Shown: positions 37,192-46,114, numbered from the stretch's first letter. The stretch is 64,000 bases of DNA from Georgenia sp. M64 (GCF_038049925.1 NZ_CP145809.1:2390599-2454598); one strand, 5' to 3'. Made by a program: numbers and translations. Notes: generated from the sequence alone by a model not told the origin.

Positions 37192-38240
37192 GCGTCTGCC
37201 TTTCCGTCCAGCGGGGTGACGAGGACCTTGAGGCAGTCCTGTCCGGAGGTGGCGGCGTCGAACGCGGCGCCGATGTCGGCCAGGCCGAAGGCCTTGGTCG
37301 GGAAGCCCTCGAGGCCCAGCTCGCCGGCGGCGATGAGCTCGATGGCCCGGGTCATGTCGGCGGAGGTGTAGACCCGCACGCCCACGAGGCTCTGCTCCTT
37401 GAAGCACACGGCCTGCAGGTCCAGCGCGGTCGGCTGCTTGTACACGCCGACGACGACGATCCGCCCCAGCACCCGGGTGGCCGCGGTGAGCTCGGCGGCC
37501 ACCGACGGGTGGGCCGCGGAGTCGAAGGTGGTGTCCGCACCCTCGCCGTCGGTCAGCGGCGCGAGCGTCTCGGCCATGCTCGAGCCCTCGGGCACGACCG
37601 TGAAGCCGAGGCCCTCGGCCACCGAGCGGCGCCACGGGCTGGGCTCGGTGATGACCACGCGACCGGCGCCCTCGTGCCGCGCGACGAGCGCGGTGAGGAT
37701 CCCGATGGGTCCGGCGCCGTAGACGGCGACGGTGTCCCCGCGCTCCATGCCGGAGAGGTCGACCGCGTGGACGGCGACGGCGAGCGGCTCGGCGAGGGCG
37801 GCGGTGCGGGGGTCGACGCCGTCGGGCACCGCGTGCAGCACCTCGGGCGGCAGCGCGACGTACTCGGCCATGCCGCCGGGGGCGTCGATGCCGTACAGCC
37901 CCAGGCGCCGGCACACGTGGGAGCTGCCGGTGCGGCAGGCGCGGCACTCGCCGCACGTGATGAGCGGCTCGACGGTGACCAGGGTGCCGGCCGCGGTGCC
38001 GGTGGCGCCGGCCTGCTCGACCCACCCGGACATCTCGTGGCCCATGACCAGGGGCGCCTGGGCCCGCGGGTGCTTGCCGTGGAGGATCGACAGGTCGGTG
38101 CCGCAGATCCCGTTGTAGGCCACGCGGACGAGCGCCCAGCCGTCGGGGACCTCCGGCCGCTCGACCTGGCGGTGCGCCACCTCGTCGGTGGCGGTCCAGA
38201 CCGCCGCCGCCATCGTGGACGTCTCGGTCGTCGCGCTCAT
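37188..38240 (-). CDS. Zinc-dependent alcohol dehydrogenase (polyol/idonate type)
   Basis: The 350-residue medium-chain dehydrogenase has the catalytic zinc residues in GICGTDL and GHEMSG, four structural-zinc cysteines (CGECRACRTGSSHVC), and the NAD motif YGAGPIGILTAL near 175. It belongs to the sorbitol/threonine/L-idonate group. Beside a gluconate-5-dehydrogenase-like SDR, an L-idonate or L-galactonate type oxidation is plausible. Start spacing to the upstream dehydrogenase gene is one base (TGAGATG). Confidence 0.88.
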   Translation of the reverse strand: MSATTETSTMAAAVWTATDEVAHRQVERPEVPDGWALVRVAYNGICGTDLSILHGKHPRAQAPLVMGHEMSGWVEQAGATGTAAGTLVTVEPLITCGECRACRTGSSHVCRRLGLYGIDAPGGMAEYVALPPEVLHAVPDGVDPRTAALAEPLAVAVHAVDLSGMERGDTVAVYGAGPIGILTALVARHEGAGRVVITEPSPWRRSVAEGLGFTVVPEGSSMAETLAPLTDGEGADTTFDSAAHPSVAAELTAATRVLGRIVVVGVYKQPTALDLQAVCFKEQSLVGVRVYTSADMTRAIELIAAGELGLEGFPTKAFGLADIGAAFDAATSGQDCLKVLVTPLDGKADA

Positions 38241-38241
38241 C

Positions 38242-39255
38242 TCAGGCTCCCGTCAGGGCGGCGACGGGTGCGCAGCCGGCGTTGCGGCCCGGGGCGCCGA
38301 GCACCTCGGGGTTGACGATGTCGCGCGGCGCGCGGCCGGCGCACACCTCGACGACGTTCTCCACCGTGCGCCGCTTGAGCTCGTCGTAGGACTCCTCCGT
38401 GTACCAGGCCAGGTGCGGCGTCAGGACGACGGAGTCGAACGTGGTGAGCGGGTGGTCCGCGGCGATGGGCTCGGACTCGTGGACGTCGATCGCGGCGGCG
38501 CGGATGGAGCCGGTGGCCAGGGCCTCGACGAGGGCGTCGGTGTCGATGACGCCGCCGCGGCTGGTGTTGACGACGATGGCGTCGGTGCGCATCCGGGCGA
38601 GCTCGGCGGCGCCGATCATGCCGCGGGTCTCCTCGGTGAGCGGGGTGTGCAGGGAGACCACCTGGGAGCGCTCGAGCAGCTCGTCCAGGCTCACCGAGGG
38701 GAAGCCGTGGAACGTCGCCGCGCCGGGCTCGGCGAGGATGTCGTAGCCGATCACCTCGTACCCGAGGCCGGCGGCCTTGCGGGCGGTGGCGGTGCCGATG
38801 AGGCCCATGCCGATGATCCCGAAGACGCGGTCGCGGGTCTGGTAGACGGGCCGGACGACGGCGAGGTCGAAGGACCCGGCGCGCACCCCCCGGTCCAGCC
38901 GCGGGATGCCGCGGGCGGCCGCGAGGGTCATGGCGACCGCGTGGTCCGAGACGGACTCGGTCCCGTAGTCGGGGACGTTGCACACGGCGATGCCGCGCGC
39001 CGTGGCGGCGTCGACGTCCACGGAGTCGACGCCCACGCCGTAGCGCCCGATCGCGCGCAGCGAGGGCAGGGCGTCCATGATCTCGGCGGTGATGGTGGCG
39101 TACTGGACGAGGATCGCGTCGGCGCCGGCGGCGTTGGCGATCAGCTCCTCCGCGCTGCGTGACTGGGTGAGGACCAGCTCGGCGCCGGCGGGGTCGGCGA
39201 CCTCGTGCTCGGCGGCGAAGGAGTCGTGGTCGCACTCGGTGATGACGAGACGCAT
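38242..39255 (-). CDS. D-2-hydroxyacid dehydrogenase, C-terminal-binding/phosphoglycerate type
   Basis: The 337-residue protein has the Rossmann motif GIIGMGLIGTATARKAAGLG near 151 and the catalytic residues Arg (NTSRGGVID), Glu (DVHESEP) and His (TPHLAWYTEES). The His is preceded by the usual Pro. It is of the D-isomer 2-hydroxyacid dehydrogenase family. In this uronate operon it could interconvert a 2-keto and 2-hydroxy sugar acid. Its start shares a base with the kduD stop (TGATG). Housekeeping SerA is unlikely because the ACT domain is missing. Confidence 0.88.
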   Translation of the reverse strand: MRLVITECDHDSFAAEHEVADPAGAELVLTQSRSAEELIANAAGADAILVQYATITAEIMDALPSLRAIGRYGVGVDSVDVDAATARGIAVCNVPDYGTESVSDHAVAMTLAAARGIPRLDRGVRAGSFDLAVVRPVYQTRDRVFGIIGMGLIGTATARKAAGLGYEVIGYDILAEPGAATFHGFPSVSLDELLERSQVVSLHTPLTEETRGMIGAAELARMRTDAIVVNTSRGGVIDTDALVEALATGSIRAAAIDVHESEPIAADHPLTTFDSVVLTPHLAWYTEESYDELKRRTVENVVEVCAGRAPRDIVNPEVLGAPGRNAGCAPVAALTGA

Positions 39256-40043
39256 CAGCGGGCCAGCCATCCGCCGTCGACGGGCAGGACGACGCCGTGG
39301 ACGTAGTCGGCGGCCCGGCTGCACAGGAACAGCACGGCGCCGGCGATGTCGGAGGCCTCGGCCCAGCGCCCGGCGGGGATGCGGTCGAGGATCGCCTTGC
39401 TGCGCTCGGGGTCCTGGCGCAGGTCGTGGGTGTTCGCGGTGGCGACGTAGCCCGGGGCGACGGCGTTGACGTTGACGCCGTGCTGGGCCCACTCGTTGGC
39501 CAGGGCGCGGGTGAGCCCGGCGATCGCGGACTTCGACGAGGTGTACCCGGGCACGTTGATGCCGCCCTGGAAGCTGAGCATGGAGGCGGTGTTGATGATC
39601 CGGCCGTGGCCGCGCTCGATCATCGTGGCGCCGATCTCCCGGGCGAGGACGAACGCGGTGCGCAGGTTGACGTCCATGACGTGGTCGAAGTCGGCGTCGG
39701 GGTGCTGCGCGGCGGGGATGCGCCGGATGGTGCCGCCGTTGTTGACGAGGATGTCGACGCCGCGCTCGGCCAGGTCCGCCGCGAGGGCGGTGACGGCGTC
39801 GCGGTCGGAGAAGTCGGCGGTGATGGGGGTGAAGGTGCGCCCGTGGGCCTCGACGGCGGTGCGGACCTCACTGTCGCCCTGGGGCATGTCGTAGCTGACG
39901 CCGACGATGTCCGCCCCGGCGGCGGCGAGCGTCTCGGCGATCGCCAGGCCGATGCCCTGGCTCGCGCCGGTGACGACGGCCGTCTGCCCCTCGAGGCTGA
40001 AGAGGTCCTCCGCGAAGGCGGCGGGGGTGGTCGCGTGCGTCAT
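39255..40043 (-). CDS. kduD: 2-dehydro-3-deoxy-D-gluconate 5-dehydrogenase
   Basis: The 262-residue SDR has cofactor motif TGASQGIGLAI, NNGG, and the catalytic Ser (TASMLSFQGG), Tyr and Lys (YTSSK). Its sequence and its place next to kduI support KduD, which reduces 3-deoxy-D-glycero-2,5-hexodiulosonate to 2-keto-3-deoxygluconate. GGAGAACACCGAC precedes the ATG. The next enzymes, KdgK and KdgA, are not in the window. Confidence 0.85.
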   Translation of the reverse strand: MTHATTPAAFAEDLFSLEGQTAVVTGASQGIGLAIAETLAAAGADIVGVSYDMPQGDSEVRTAVEAHGRTFTPITADFSDRDAVTALAADLAERGVDILVNNGGTIRRIPAAQHPDADFDHVMDVNLRTAFVLAREIGATMIERGHGRIINTASMLSFQGGINVPGYTSSKSAIAGLTRALANEWAQHGVNVNAVAPGYVATANTHDLRQDPERSKAILDRIPAGRWAEASDIAGAVLFLCSRAADYVHGVVLPVDGGWLAR

Positions 40044-40093
40044 GTCGGTGTTCTCCTGGCGAGGTGGGTGGTGCGGCGCTACCGCTCGTGCGG

Positions 40094-40939
40094 TCAGCGT
40101 CGGAGGACGGGTGGGGCGGTGCTGCCCCCGGGCGTGTACCCCAGGGCGCGGGAGATCTGGTCGGCGGTGCGCAGCGCCGCCTCGGACATCGCCTCGACCT
40201 GCTCGAGCGTGTGCTCGACCGTGATCGTGGAGATGCTGATGCCGTACTTGATGGTTCCGGTGTGGTCCCTGATGGGGGCGGCCACGCAGGCGACGCCGGG
40301 GACGTTCTCCTCGCGGTCCATGGCGTAGCCGCAGCGGCGCACGTCGGCGACGTCCGCGCGCAGCGCCTCGAGCGTGGTGAGGGTGTGCGGGGTGCGGGCC
40401 GGCAGGCCGGCGCGCGCGACGAACCGCTCGAGCGCGTCGTCGGAGTACCCGCTGAGCACCGCCTTGCCGATGCCCGAGGAGTGCATGGGGATGGCGTTCC
40501 CCACCCGGGAGGGCATCTGGTAGGGCTTGTCGGAGTCGGTGCGGACGAGGTAGATGATCTCGTCGCCGTTGGCCGCCCCCACGTGGACCGTGCAGTGCAC
40601 CTCGGCGACGAGCTCGTCGACGAACGGGCGGGCGATCTCGGAGATGTCGATGCGCTGGAGCGCGCGGCCCGCCAGGGAGAGGATCTGCGGTCCGGGCAGG
40701 TAGCTGCCGTCGGCGGCGAGGGCGACGAAGCCCCGGTCGACGAGCGTGGAGATGATCCGGTGCGTGGTCGCCTTGGCCAGGCCGGTGGCCGCCACGACCT
40801 CGGAGAACCGGTCGTGGGTGAGCGCCGCCTCGAGGACGAGGAGGGTCTTCTCGCTGGCGTTGGCGGTGGCGGCCGCCCCGGCGAGGGCCTCGGGGTGGAC
40901 CGAGGTCGGGCCGGGTCGGGGTGCGGTCTCGCTGATCAT
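40094..40939 (-). CDS. IclR family transcriptional regulator (KdgR-like)
   Basis: The 281-residue protein has an N-terminal winged helix (VVAATGLAKATTHRIISTLVDRGFV near 50-75) and a C-terminal effector domain (HSSGIGKAVLSG, and CVAAPIRDHTG). IclR proteins of this kind (KdgR) control pectin and uronate genes and respond to 2-keto-3-deoxygluconate. It lies between kduI and kduD on the same strand. The GGAAC-N3-GTTCC sites in front of the dctP gene are candidate targets. Confidence 0.88.
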   Translation of the reverse strand: MISETAPRPGPTSVHPEALAGAAATANASEKTLLVLEAALTHDRFSEVVAATGLAKATTHRIISTLVDRGFVALAADGSYLPGPQILSLAGRALQRIDISEIARPFVDELVAEVHCTVHVGAANGDEIIYLVRTDSDKPYQMPSRVGNAIPMHSSGIGKAVLSGYSDDALERFVARAGLPARTPHTLTTLEALRADVADVRRCGYAMDREENVPGVACVAAPIRDHTGTIKYGISISTITVEHTLEQVEAMSEAALRTADQISRALGYTPGGSTAPPVLRR

Positions 40940-40986
40940 GGTCTCTGCCTGTCCCTGGACGGTTGCTGGTGGGTACCAGCGTGCAC

Positions 40987-41826
40987 TCATCTCATCTCTG
41001 AGATCGGGAACCCGTCCATGTCGTCGAAGGACTGGTTCTCCCCCGCCATCGCCCACACGAAGCTGTAGGCCGCGGTGCCGACGCCGGAGTGGACCGACCA
41101 GCTCGGGGAGATGACGGCCTCCTCGTTGCCGATGAGGAGGTGCCGGGTCTCGTCGGGCCGGCCCATGAGGTGGACGACCCGGGCGTCCGCGGGCAGGTCG
41201 AAGTAGAGGTAGGCCTCCATGCGCCGGTCGTGGGTGTGCGCCGGCATCGTGTTCCACATGCTGCCGGGGTGCAGCGTGGTCACGCCCATGACCACCTGGC
41301 AGCTGCGCACGCCGTTCTCGTGGATGTACTGGTTGAGCGTGCGCCGGTTGGAGGTGAGGGGGTCGCCGAGCTCGCGGACCGTCCCCTCGCCGGCCTTGAC
41401 CAGCGTCGTCGGGTAGGCGGTGTGCGCGGGCGCGGAGACGAGGTAGAACCGGGCCGGGCCCTGCTCCCCGCCGGCGTCGGTCGAGGACAGCAGCACCTCG
41501 CGGGCGCCGCGGCCGACGTACAGGCACGAGCCGTGGGCCAGCTCGTAGGAGGTGCCGTCGACGGCGACCGTGCCGGGTCCGCCGACGTTGACGATGCCCG
41601 CCTCACGGTGCTCGAAGAAGTACTCGGAGCGGATCTCCGGGAAGGTGGGCAGCTCGACGGTCGTGCTGACCGGCCGCACCCCGGCGAGGACCACGCGGTC
41701 GTGGTGGGTGTAGACCGCGCGGGCCTCGTCGTCGGCGAACAGGGCGGGCACGAGGTAGCGCTCGCGCAGCTCGGCGGTGCCCATGCCGGGGATCTGCTCG
41801 GGGCTGGTGGCGTAACGCTGTTCCAT
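40987..41826 (-). CDS. kduI: 4-deoxy-L-threo-5-hexosulose-uronate ketol-isomerase
   Basis: The 279-residue cupin-type enzyme has the metal-binding set HTHDRRMEAY (two His and one Glu near 196-203) and SVHSG (His near 245). The family motifs NVGGPG, QYIHENG and VVMGVTTLHPGSMWNTMPAH are present. It isomerises the unsaturated-uronate product 5-keto-4-deoxyuronate to 2,5-diketo-3-deoxygluconate, the substrate of KduD. GAGAGG precedes the ATG. Gene order places it right after the TRAP transporter. Confidence 0.93.
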   Translation of the reverse strand: MEQRYATSPEQIPGMGTAELRERYLVPALFADDEARAVYTHHDRVVLAGVRPVSTTVELPTFPEIRSEYFFEHREAGIVNVGGPGTVAVDGTSYELAHGSCLYVGRGAREVLLSSTDAGGEQGPARFYLVSAPAHTAYPTTLVKAGEGTVRELGDPLTSNRRTLNQYIHENGVRSCQVVMGVTTLHPGSMWNTMPAHTHDRRMEAYLYFDLPADARVVHLMGRPDETRHLLIGNEEAVISPSWSVHSGVGTAAYSFVWAMAGENQSFDDMDGFPISEMR

Positions 41827-41861
41827 CGTGGACCTCTCGTGGTGCGGACGTGCGTGGCTGT

Positions 41862-41924
41862 GGTGCTTGCTTGTGTGGCAGTGGTGCTGGTGCTTGCTTG
41901 TGTGGCTGTGGTGCTTGCGGTGTG
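41862..41924. repeat. 18-bp direct repeats between dctM and kduI
   Basis: GGTGCTTGCTTGTGTGGC occurs at 41862-41879 and again, identical, at 41889-41906, with a third truncated copy (GGTGCTTGCGGTGTGG) from 41909. The T/G-rich strand bias is unlike the rest of the window. The repeats fill the spacer between two genes of one operon. Confidence 0.75.
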
Positions 41925-41940
41925 GTGGGAGCTCGGTGCG

Positions 41941-43251
41941 CTACGGCGCGACGAGGCCGAGGACGCCGGGCAGCCACATCGACAGGGCGGGTGTGAAGAT
42001 CACGACGACCAGCAGCAGGATCAGTGCGCCGAAGAACGGCAGCAGGCGCCGGATCACGTCCTCGATGCCCAGGTCGGCCACCTTGGCCCCGACGAAGAGG
42101 ATCGGGCCGACCGGCGGGGTGATGGTGCCGACCGAGAGGGCGAAGACCATCATGATGCCGAAGTGCACGGGGTGGATCCCGAAGGCGCTGACGATCGGCA
42201 GGAAGATCGGCGCGAAGATCAGCACCGCCGGCGTCGGGTCCATGAACAGGCCCACCACCAGCAGGACGACGGCGATGAGGAGCAGCAGGACCACCGGGTT
42301 GGAGCTGACCGAGAACATCGCCTCCGAGACCATCGCCGGGACCTTGGCGAAGGACATGACGAAGCCCATGATCGACGAGACGCCGATGAGGAACATGACC
42401 ACCGAGGTGGTGCGGGCCGCCTCCATGAGGATGCGCGGCAGGTCGCTGAGCTTGATCGCCTTGTAGATCGCCGAGAGGATCAGCGAGTAGACGACGGCGA
42501 TGTTCGAGGCCTCCGTGGGGGTGAAGAACCCGCCGAGGATGCCGCCGATCACGACGACGATGAGGGCCATCGCGGGCAGGGCCGCGACGATCGTGCGGGT
42601 TCCCTCGGCGAACCCGACCTTCCTGCTGAGCCGCAGCTCGGGGCGGCTGCGCGAGTACAGGTAGACGATGATCATGCAGGCGACCACCCACAGCAGGCCG
42701 GGGATGTAGCCCGCGACGAACAGCGCGGCGACCGAGGCGCTGGAGACCAGCGAGTAGACGATCATGAGGTTGCTCGGCGGGATGAGCATGCCGGCCGGGG
42801 CGGAGGCGATGTTCGTCGCCGCGGAGAACCCTCGGTCGTAGCCCTCCTTGGCCTGCATCGGCCCCATGGTGGAGCCGATCGCCGCCGCGGCGGCGACGCC
42901 GGAGCCGCTGACGGCGCCGAACATCGCGTTGGCGGCCACGTTCGTCTGGGCGAGCGAGCCCGGTGTGCGGCCGACCATGACCTTGGCGGCGTTGACGAGC
43001 CGGCTGGCTATGCCGCCGTTGTTCATGATGACGCCGGCCAGGACGAAGAACGGGATGGCCAGCAGCGGGAAGGAGTTGATGCCCCGGAAGACCTGCTGGG
43101 CCGAGGTGAGCACGCCGTTCTCGACACCGAGGACGACGAACAGCGCGGTCATCGACGACAGGCCGACGGCGATGCTGATGGGGGCGCCGATCACGAGGAA
43201 GATCGAGATGCCGGCGAGGAGGATCAGTGCTGCGAGCGGTGCGGTTTCCAT
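41941..43251 (-). CDS. dctM: TRAP transporter large permease subunit
   Basis: This 436-residue, roughly twelve-segment protein has the DctM pattern: GAVSGSGVAAAAAIGSTMGP, AGMLIPPSNLMIVYS and GTITPPVGPILFVGAKVAD. It is the ion-coupled channel unit of a tripartite periplasmic-type transporter. GGAGGG precedes the ATG. With DctQ and DctP encoded upstream on the same strand, it likely imports unsaturated oligo- or monouronates. Confidence 0.92.
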   Translation of the reverse strand: METAPLAALILLAGISIFLVIGAPISIAVGLSSMTALFVVLGVENGVLTSAQQVFRGINSFPLLAIPFFVLAGVIMNNGGIASRLVNAAKVMVGRTPGSLAQTNVAANAMFGAVSGSGVAAAAAIGSTMGPMQAKEGYDRGFSAATNIASAPAGMLIPPSNLMIVYSLVSSASVAALFVAGYIPGLLWVVACMIIVYLYSRSRPELRLSRKVGFAEGTRTIVAALPAMALIVVVIGGILGGFFTPTEASNIAVVYSLILSAIYKAIKLSDLPRILMEAARTTSVVMFLIGVSSIMGFVMSFAKVPAMVSEAMFSVSSNPVVLLLLIAVVLLVVGLFMDPTPAVLIFAPIFLPIVSAFGIHPVHFGIMMVFALSVGTITPPVGPILFVGAKVADLGIEDVIRRLLPFFGALILLLVVVIFTPALSMWLPGVLGLVAP

Positions 43252-43265
43252 GTGTCAGCCCTCCG

Positions 43266-43769
43266 TCACACGACGTCCGGCTCGGTGTCCTCGACCGGGC
43301 GCTCCGCGCCGGTGAGGATCCGTACCAGGTGGTAGATGGTGTAGAGGGCGATGAGCACGCCCGAGATCGGCAGCGCGAGGTAGAGCGGGCCGACGTTGAC
43401 CGGCAGGCCGGTGAGGTTCTGCTCCCAGGCCAGGTCGACCACGCTGAAGCCGCCCCAGATGAGGACCAGGGCCGTGAAGGTGAGGACGCCGAGCTGCACG
43501 ACCACCGCGAGGAGCTTCTGCACGGTGACGGGCAGCTTGCGGACGGCCACCTCGACAGCGATGTGACCGCGCTCGCCGAAGACGAGCGCCGCCCCGAAGA
43601 GGCCCAGCCAGATGAACAGGTACTTGGCGAGCTCCTCGGACCAGCCGCTCGGCTGGTCGAGGACCTGTCGGGCGAAGACCTGCCAGGTGACGTCGACGAC
43701 GAGCAGGGCGAAGAGCGCCACGCACGTCCACGTCAGGACGCGGTCGAGCGCGTTCTTTGCTGCATTCAT
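43266..43769 (-). CDS. dctQ: TRAP transporter small permease subunit
   Basis: The 167-residue protein has four membrane segments and the family motif WSEELAKYLFIWLGLFGAALVFGERGHIAVEV. It connects the binding protein to the DctM channel. It is 28 bp downstream of dctP and 14 bp upstream of dctM, all on the minus strand, so the three form one transporter. Confidence 0.92.
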   Translation of the reverse strand: MNAAKNALDRVLTWTCVALFALLVVDVTWQVFARQVLDQPSGWSEELAKYLFIWLGLFGAALVFGERGHIAVEVAVRKLPVTVQKLLAVVVQLGVLTFTALVLIWGGFSVVDLAWEQNLTGLPVNVGPLYLALPISGVLIALYTIYHLVRILTGAERPVEDTEPDVV

Positions 43770-43797
43770 GGGATGGGCCTCTTCGGGACGGTGGGGA

Positions 43798-44859
43798 TCA
43801 CTCGGCCGCTTCGCGGACCTGCTCGAGGATCGTGCGGGTGACGTCGTTGGTGATCTTCGACTCGGTCAGCGGCGCGATGGCCTCGGCGAACGCCTCGGCG
43901 TCGACCTCGTTGAACTGGGCGCCCTCGGCCTCGGCGGCCGCCTTGGCCTCGCCGACCTGCTCCTTCCAGAGCTCGGCCTCGTGCTCGATCGCCTCGGCAA
44001 GGAGCTCGTTGAAGATCTCCTGGTGCTCGGCCGACATCGACTCCCAGATGGTGGGGTTGATGATGAGGTAGTCGGGGAACATCAGGTGCCGGGTGTAGCT
44101 GTAGTACGGGGCGACCTCGTGCTGCTTGAGGTTGTAGTAGATGAGCTCGTTGTTCTCGCCGCCGTCGAGCAGGCCGGACTGCATGGCCGTGTAGACCTCG
44201 CCCTGGCCCATCGGGGTGCCGGTGCCGCCCATGAGGCTGAGCATCTCGATGTTGGTGTCGGACTCGATGACGCGGATCTTCATGCCCGCGAGGTCCTCGG
44301 GGGTGTTGATCGGCTTCTCGGTGTTGTAGACGGACCGGATGCCGCCGTGGAAGGCGCCGAGCACCTTGATGCTCTGGTCCTCGAGCGAGGAGTAGAGGTC
44401 GCCGACGATCTCGGGGTCGTTGGTGACCTGGCGCTGGTGGTCCTGCGACTCGAAGGTGAAGGGCAGGTTGAAGACGACGAAGTCGGGGTTGAAGTTCTCC
44501 AGCAGGGGTCCGGCCACGTAGGCCATCTCCAGCGTGCCGGCCTGCAGCAGCTCGATGGTCTCGCGCTGCGCGCCGAGGGTCTCGTTGGGGAAGACCTCGA
44601 TGTCGTAGGCGCCGTCGGTGGCCTCGAACAGCTTGTCGCCGAGCTCGTCCAGGACGATGTACTGCGGGTGCGTCTCGGGCTGGTTGAACGCCGCCTTCAT
44701 GACCAGGGTGTCGCCGGAGGCCTCGGGGGCCTCGCTCCCCTGGGCCGCCGGCGTCTCGCCGGCGGGGTTGGTGGCGCCGGTGCCGGCGCTGCACGCGGTG
44801 AGCGCGAGCACCGAGGCCCCCAGCAGGGCCGTGATCGAAACAGCCTTGTTTCGCGTCAT
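43798..44859 (-). CDS. dctP: TRAP transporter solute-binding lipoprotein
   Basis: The 353-residue protein has a signal ending LALTAC (C23), a Gly/Thr/Glu linker, and the DctP fold: LVMKAAFNQPETHPQYIVLDELGDKL and the ligand-binding MKIRVIESDTNIEMLSLMGGTGTPM. The latter includes the conserved Arg that usually pairs with a carboxylate ligand, fitting uronate cargo. I chose ATG 44859 (AGGAG nine bases upstream); the longer frame to 44928 would disrupt the signal peptide. Confidence 0.9.
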   Translation of the reverse strand: MTRNKAVSITALLGASVLALTACSAGTGATNPAGETPAAQGSEAPEASGDTLVMKAAFNQPETHPQYIVLDELGDKLFEATDGAYDIEVFPNETLGAQRETIELLQAGTLEMAYVAGPLLENFNPDFVVFNLPFTFESQDHQRQVTNDPEIVGDLYSSLEDQSIKVLGAFHGGIRSVYNTEKPINTPEDLAGMKIRVIESDTNIEMLSLMGGTGTPMGQGEVYTAMQSGLLDGGENNELIYYNLKQHEVAPYYSYTRHLMFPDYLIINPTIWESMSAEHQEIFNELLAEAIEHEAELWKEQVGEAKAAAEAEGAQFNEVDAEAFAEAIAPLTESKITNDVTRTILEQVREAAE

Positions 44860-44988
44860 CTTCAAGGACTCCTCTGTCGGCTCACGACGTGAGCGCATCT
44901 CGTGCGGGTGCTTTCTGCGTGCCCGCACCGGTGGTGGGTCACTGGCCTCGACGTCGAGCTGACCGCGTTGCCAGAAGTGCCATGTCGT

Positions 44989-45001
44989 GGAACTTAGTTC
45001 C
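44989..45001. promoter_or_regulatory. Palindromic operator A of the uronate regulon
   Basis: GGAACTTAGTTCC, in context TCGTGGAACTTAGTTCCGTG, has perfect five-base arms. It lies just downstream of the candidate dctP promoter. The same arms recur at 45093. Confidence 0.65.
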
Positions 45002-45014
45002 GTGGTGCGGACCT

Positions 45015-45043
45015 AGATAACCAGACGGAGGACCCACAAGCAA
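45015..45043 (-). promoter_or_regulatory. Candidate dctP promoter
   Basis: On the minus strand TTGCTT (45043-45038) and TTATCT (45020-45015) are 17 bp apart. The start would fall near 45008, with operator A at about +7 to +19. Confidence 0.45.
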
Positions 45044-45046
45044 CAC

Positions 45047-45056
45047 GACCTAGGTC
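45047..45056. promoter_or_regulatory. GACCTAGGTC palindrome
   Basis: A perfect ten-base palindrome in the middle of the divergent control region. A half copy (GGACCTAGAT) lies near 45009. Possibly a second regulator's site, otherwise unassigned. Confidence 0.35.
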
Positions 45057-45092
45057 CCAGAACCGCTACCGTGACCTGATCGAGACTTTCGT

Positions 45093-45105
45093 GGAACGCA
45101 GTTCC
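45093..45105. promoter_or_regulatory. Palindromic operator B of the uronate regulon
   Basis: GGAACGCAGTTCC has the same arms as operator A, in context TCGTGGAACGCAGTTCCGCC. The centres are 104 bp apart. It precedes the DUF4862 start by about 30 bp. Two copies facing divergent genes of one pathway argue for one regulator, most simply the IclR protein. Confidence 0.65.
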
Positions 45106-45136
45106 GCCAAACGGAACCCTAGAGGAGAATCCCCCG

Positions 45137-46114
45137 ATGACCGACCACGACGACGTGCGGCTGCCGCTCCTCGGCGCCTACGCGATGGCACCGACCGACC
45201 CCGCCGACGAGGCCGTCTTCTACGACGGTGTCGCCGACCTCGGGATCGGCGGACTCGAGCTTCCCCTTCCCCTGCCCGGCGCACCGAGCCTCGAACCCGC
45301 CTGGCTCGCACGGAACGTCCTGCCGAGCTGGGACCTGCTCGTCACGTGCATCCCCACCGTCATGGGCCGGCTCGGCACGGATCCCGCGTACGGCCTCGCC
45401 GCTGCCGACGACGACGCCCGGGCCCGCGCCCTCGCCGACGTCGCCCGGGCGCGTGACCTCGCCCTGCGGCTCGCCGACGAGCACGGACGACGGCGCGTGG
45501 TCGGCATCCAGGTGCACAGCGCCCCCGGACCGCGCGGCGGCGGCCGCGACGCCCTGACGCGGTCGCTCGAGGAGATCTCCGGCTGGGACCTCGCCGGCGC
45601 ACAGCTGCTCGTGGAGCACTGCGACGCCGCCTCGGACGAGCACGTCGCCGTCAAGGGCTTCCTCGCCCTCGAGGACGAGATCGCCGCGGTCCGCACCGCC
45701 GGCGGCTCGGTGTCCGGCTCCGCCGACGCTACCGGCCTCAGCGTCAACTGGGGGCGCTCGGCCATCGAGGGGCGCAGCGCCGCCACCCCGGTCGAGCACG
45801 TCCGTGGGGCGGTCGACGCCGGTCTCCTCGGCGCCGTCGTGCTCTCCGGCGCCACTGGCGAGACGACCGCGTGGGGTGAGGCCTGGGGCGACGCGCACAT
45901 CCCGCCCCGCGGCGGCGACCCGGCTCTCGCGCCGTCGTCGGCCTCCCTGCTCGGACCCGACGAGGTGCGCGAGACGCTCGACGCCGCCGGACCGGCCGCT
46001 CTCGTCGCGGTCAAGGTCTCGGTCCGGCCGAGGGACGCCGACGTGCCCACCCGGCTCGCCGTCGCCCGCGCGGCGCTGACCCTCGTCGGCGACGCCCGGC
46101 GGGCCGCCCGATGA
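45137..46114 (+). CDS. DUF4862 family protein (TIM-barrel-like)
   Basis: The 325-residue protein opens with LPLLGAYAMAPTDPADEAVFYDGVADLGIGGLELPLPLPG and has VHSAPGPRGGG and AGAQLLVEHCDAASDE, the pattern of the DUF4862 family, which looks like a xylose-isomerase-type barrel. Function is unestablished. Placement divergent from the TRAP/kdu operon and under an identical operator implies a sugar-acid isomerase or epimerase. GAGGAG precedes the ATG. It overlaps the next gene as ATGA. Confidence 0.78.
   Translation: MTDHDDVRLPLLGAYAMAPTDPADEAVFYDGVADLGIGGLELPLPLPGAPSLEPAWLARNVLPSWDLLVTCIPTVMGRLGTDPAYGLAAADDDARARALADVARARDLALRLADEHGRRRVVGIQVHSAPGPRGGGRDALTRSLEEISGWDLAGAQLLVEHCDAASDEHVAVKGFLALEDEIAAVRTAGGSVSGSADATGLSVNWGRSAIEGRSAATPVEHVRGAVDAGLLGAVVLSGATGETTAWGEAWGDAHIPPRGGDPALAPSSASLLGPDEVRETLDAAGPAALVAVKVSVRPRDADVPTRLAVARAALTLVGDARRAAR

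Noticed and set aside
40946-40985. GCTGGT...ACCAGC hairpin before the IclR start
   Set aside because: Six-pair stem in GC-rich DNA without supporting context; could be chance, so not listed as an operator.
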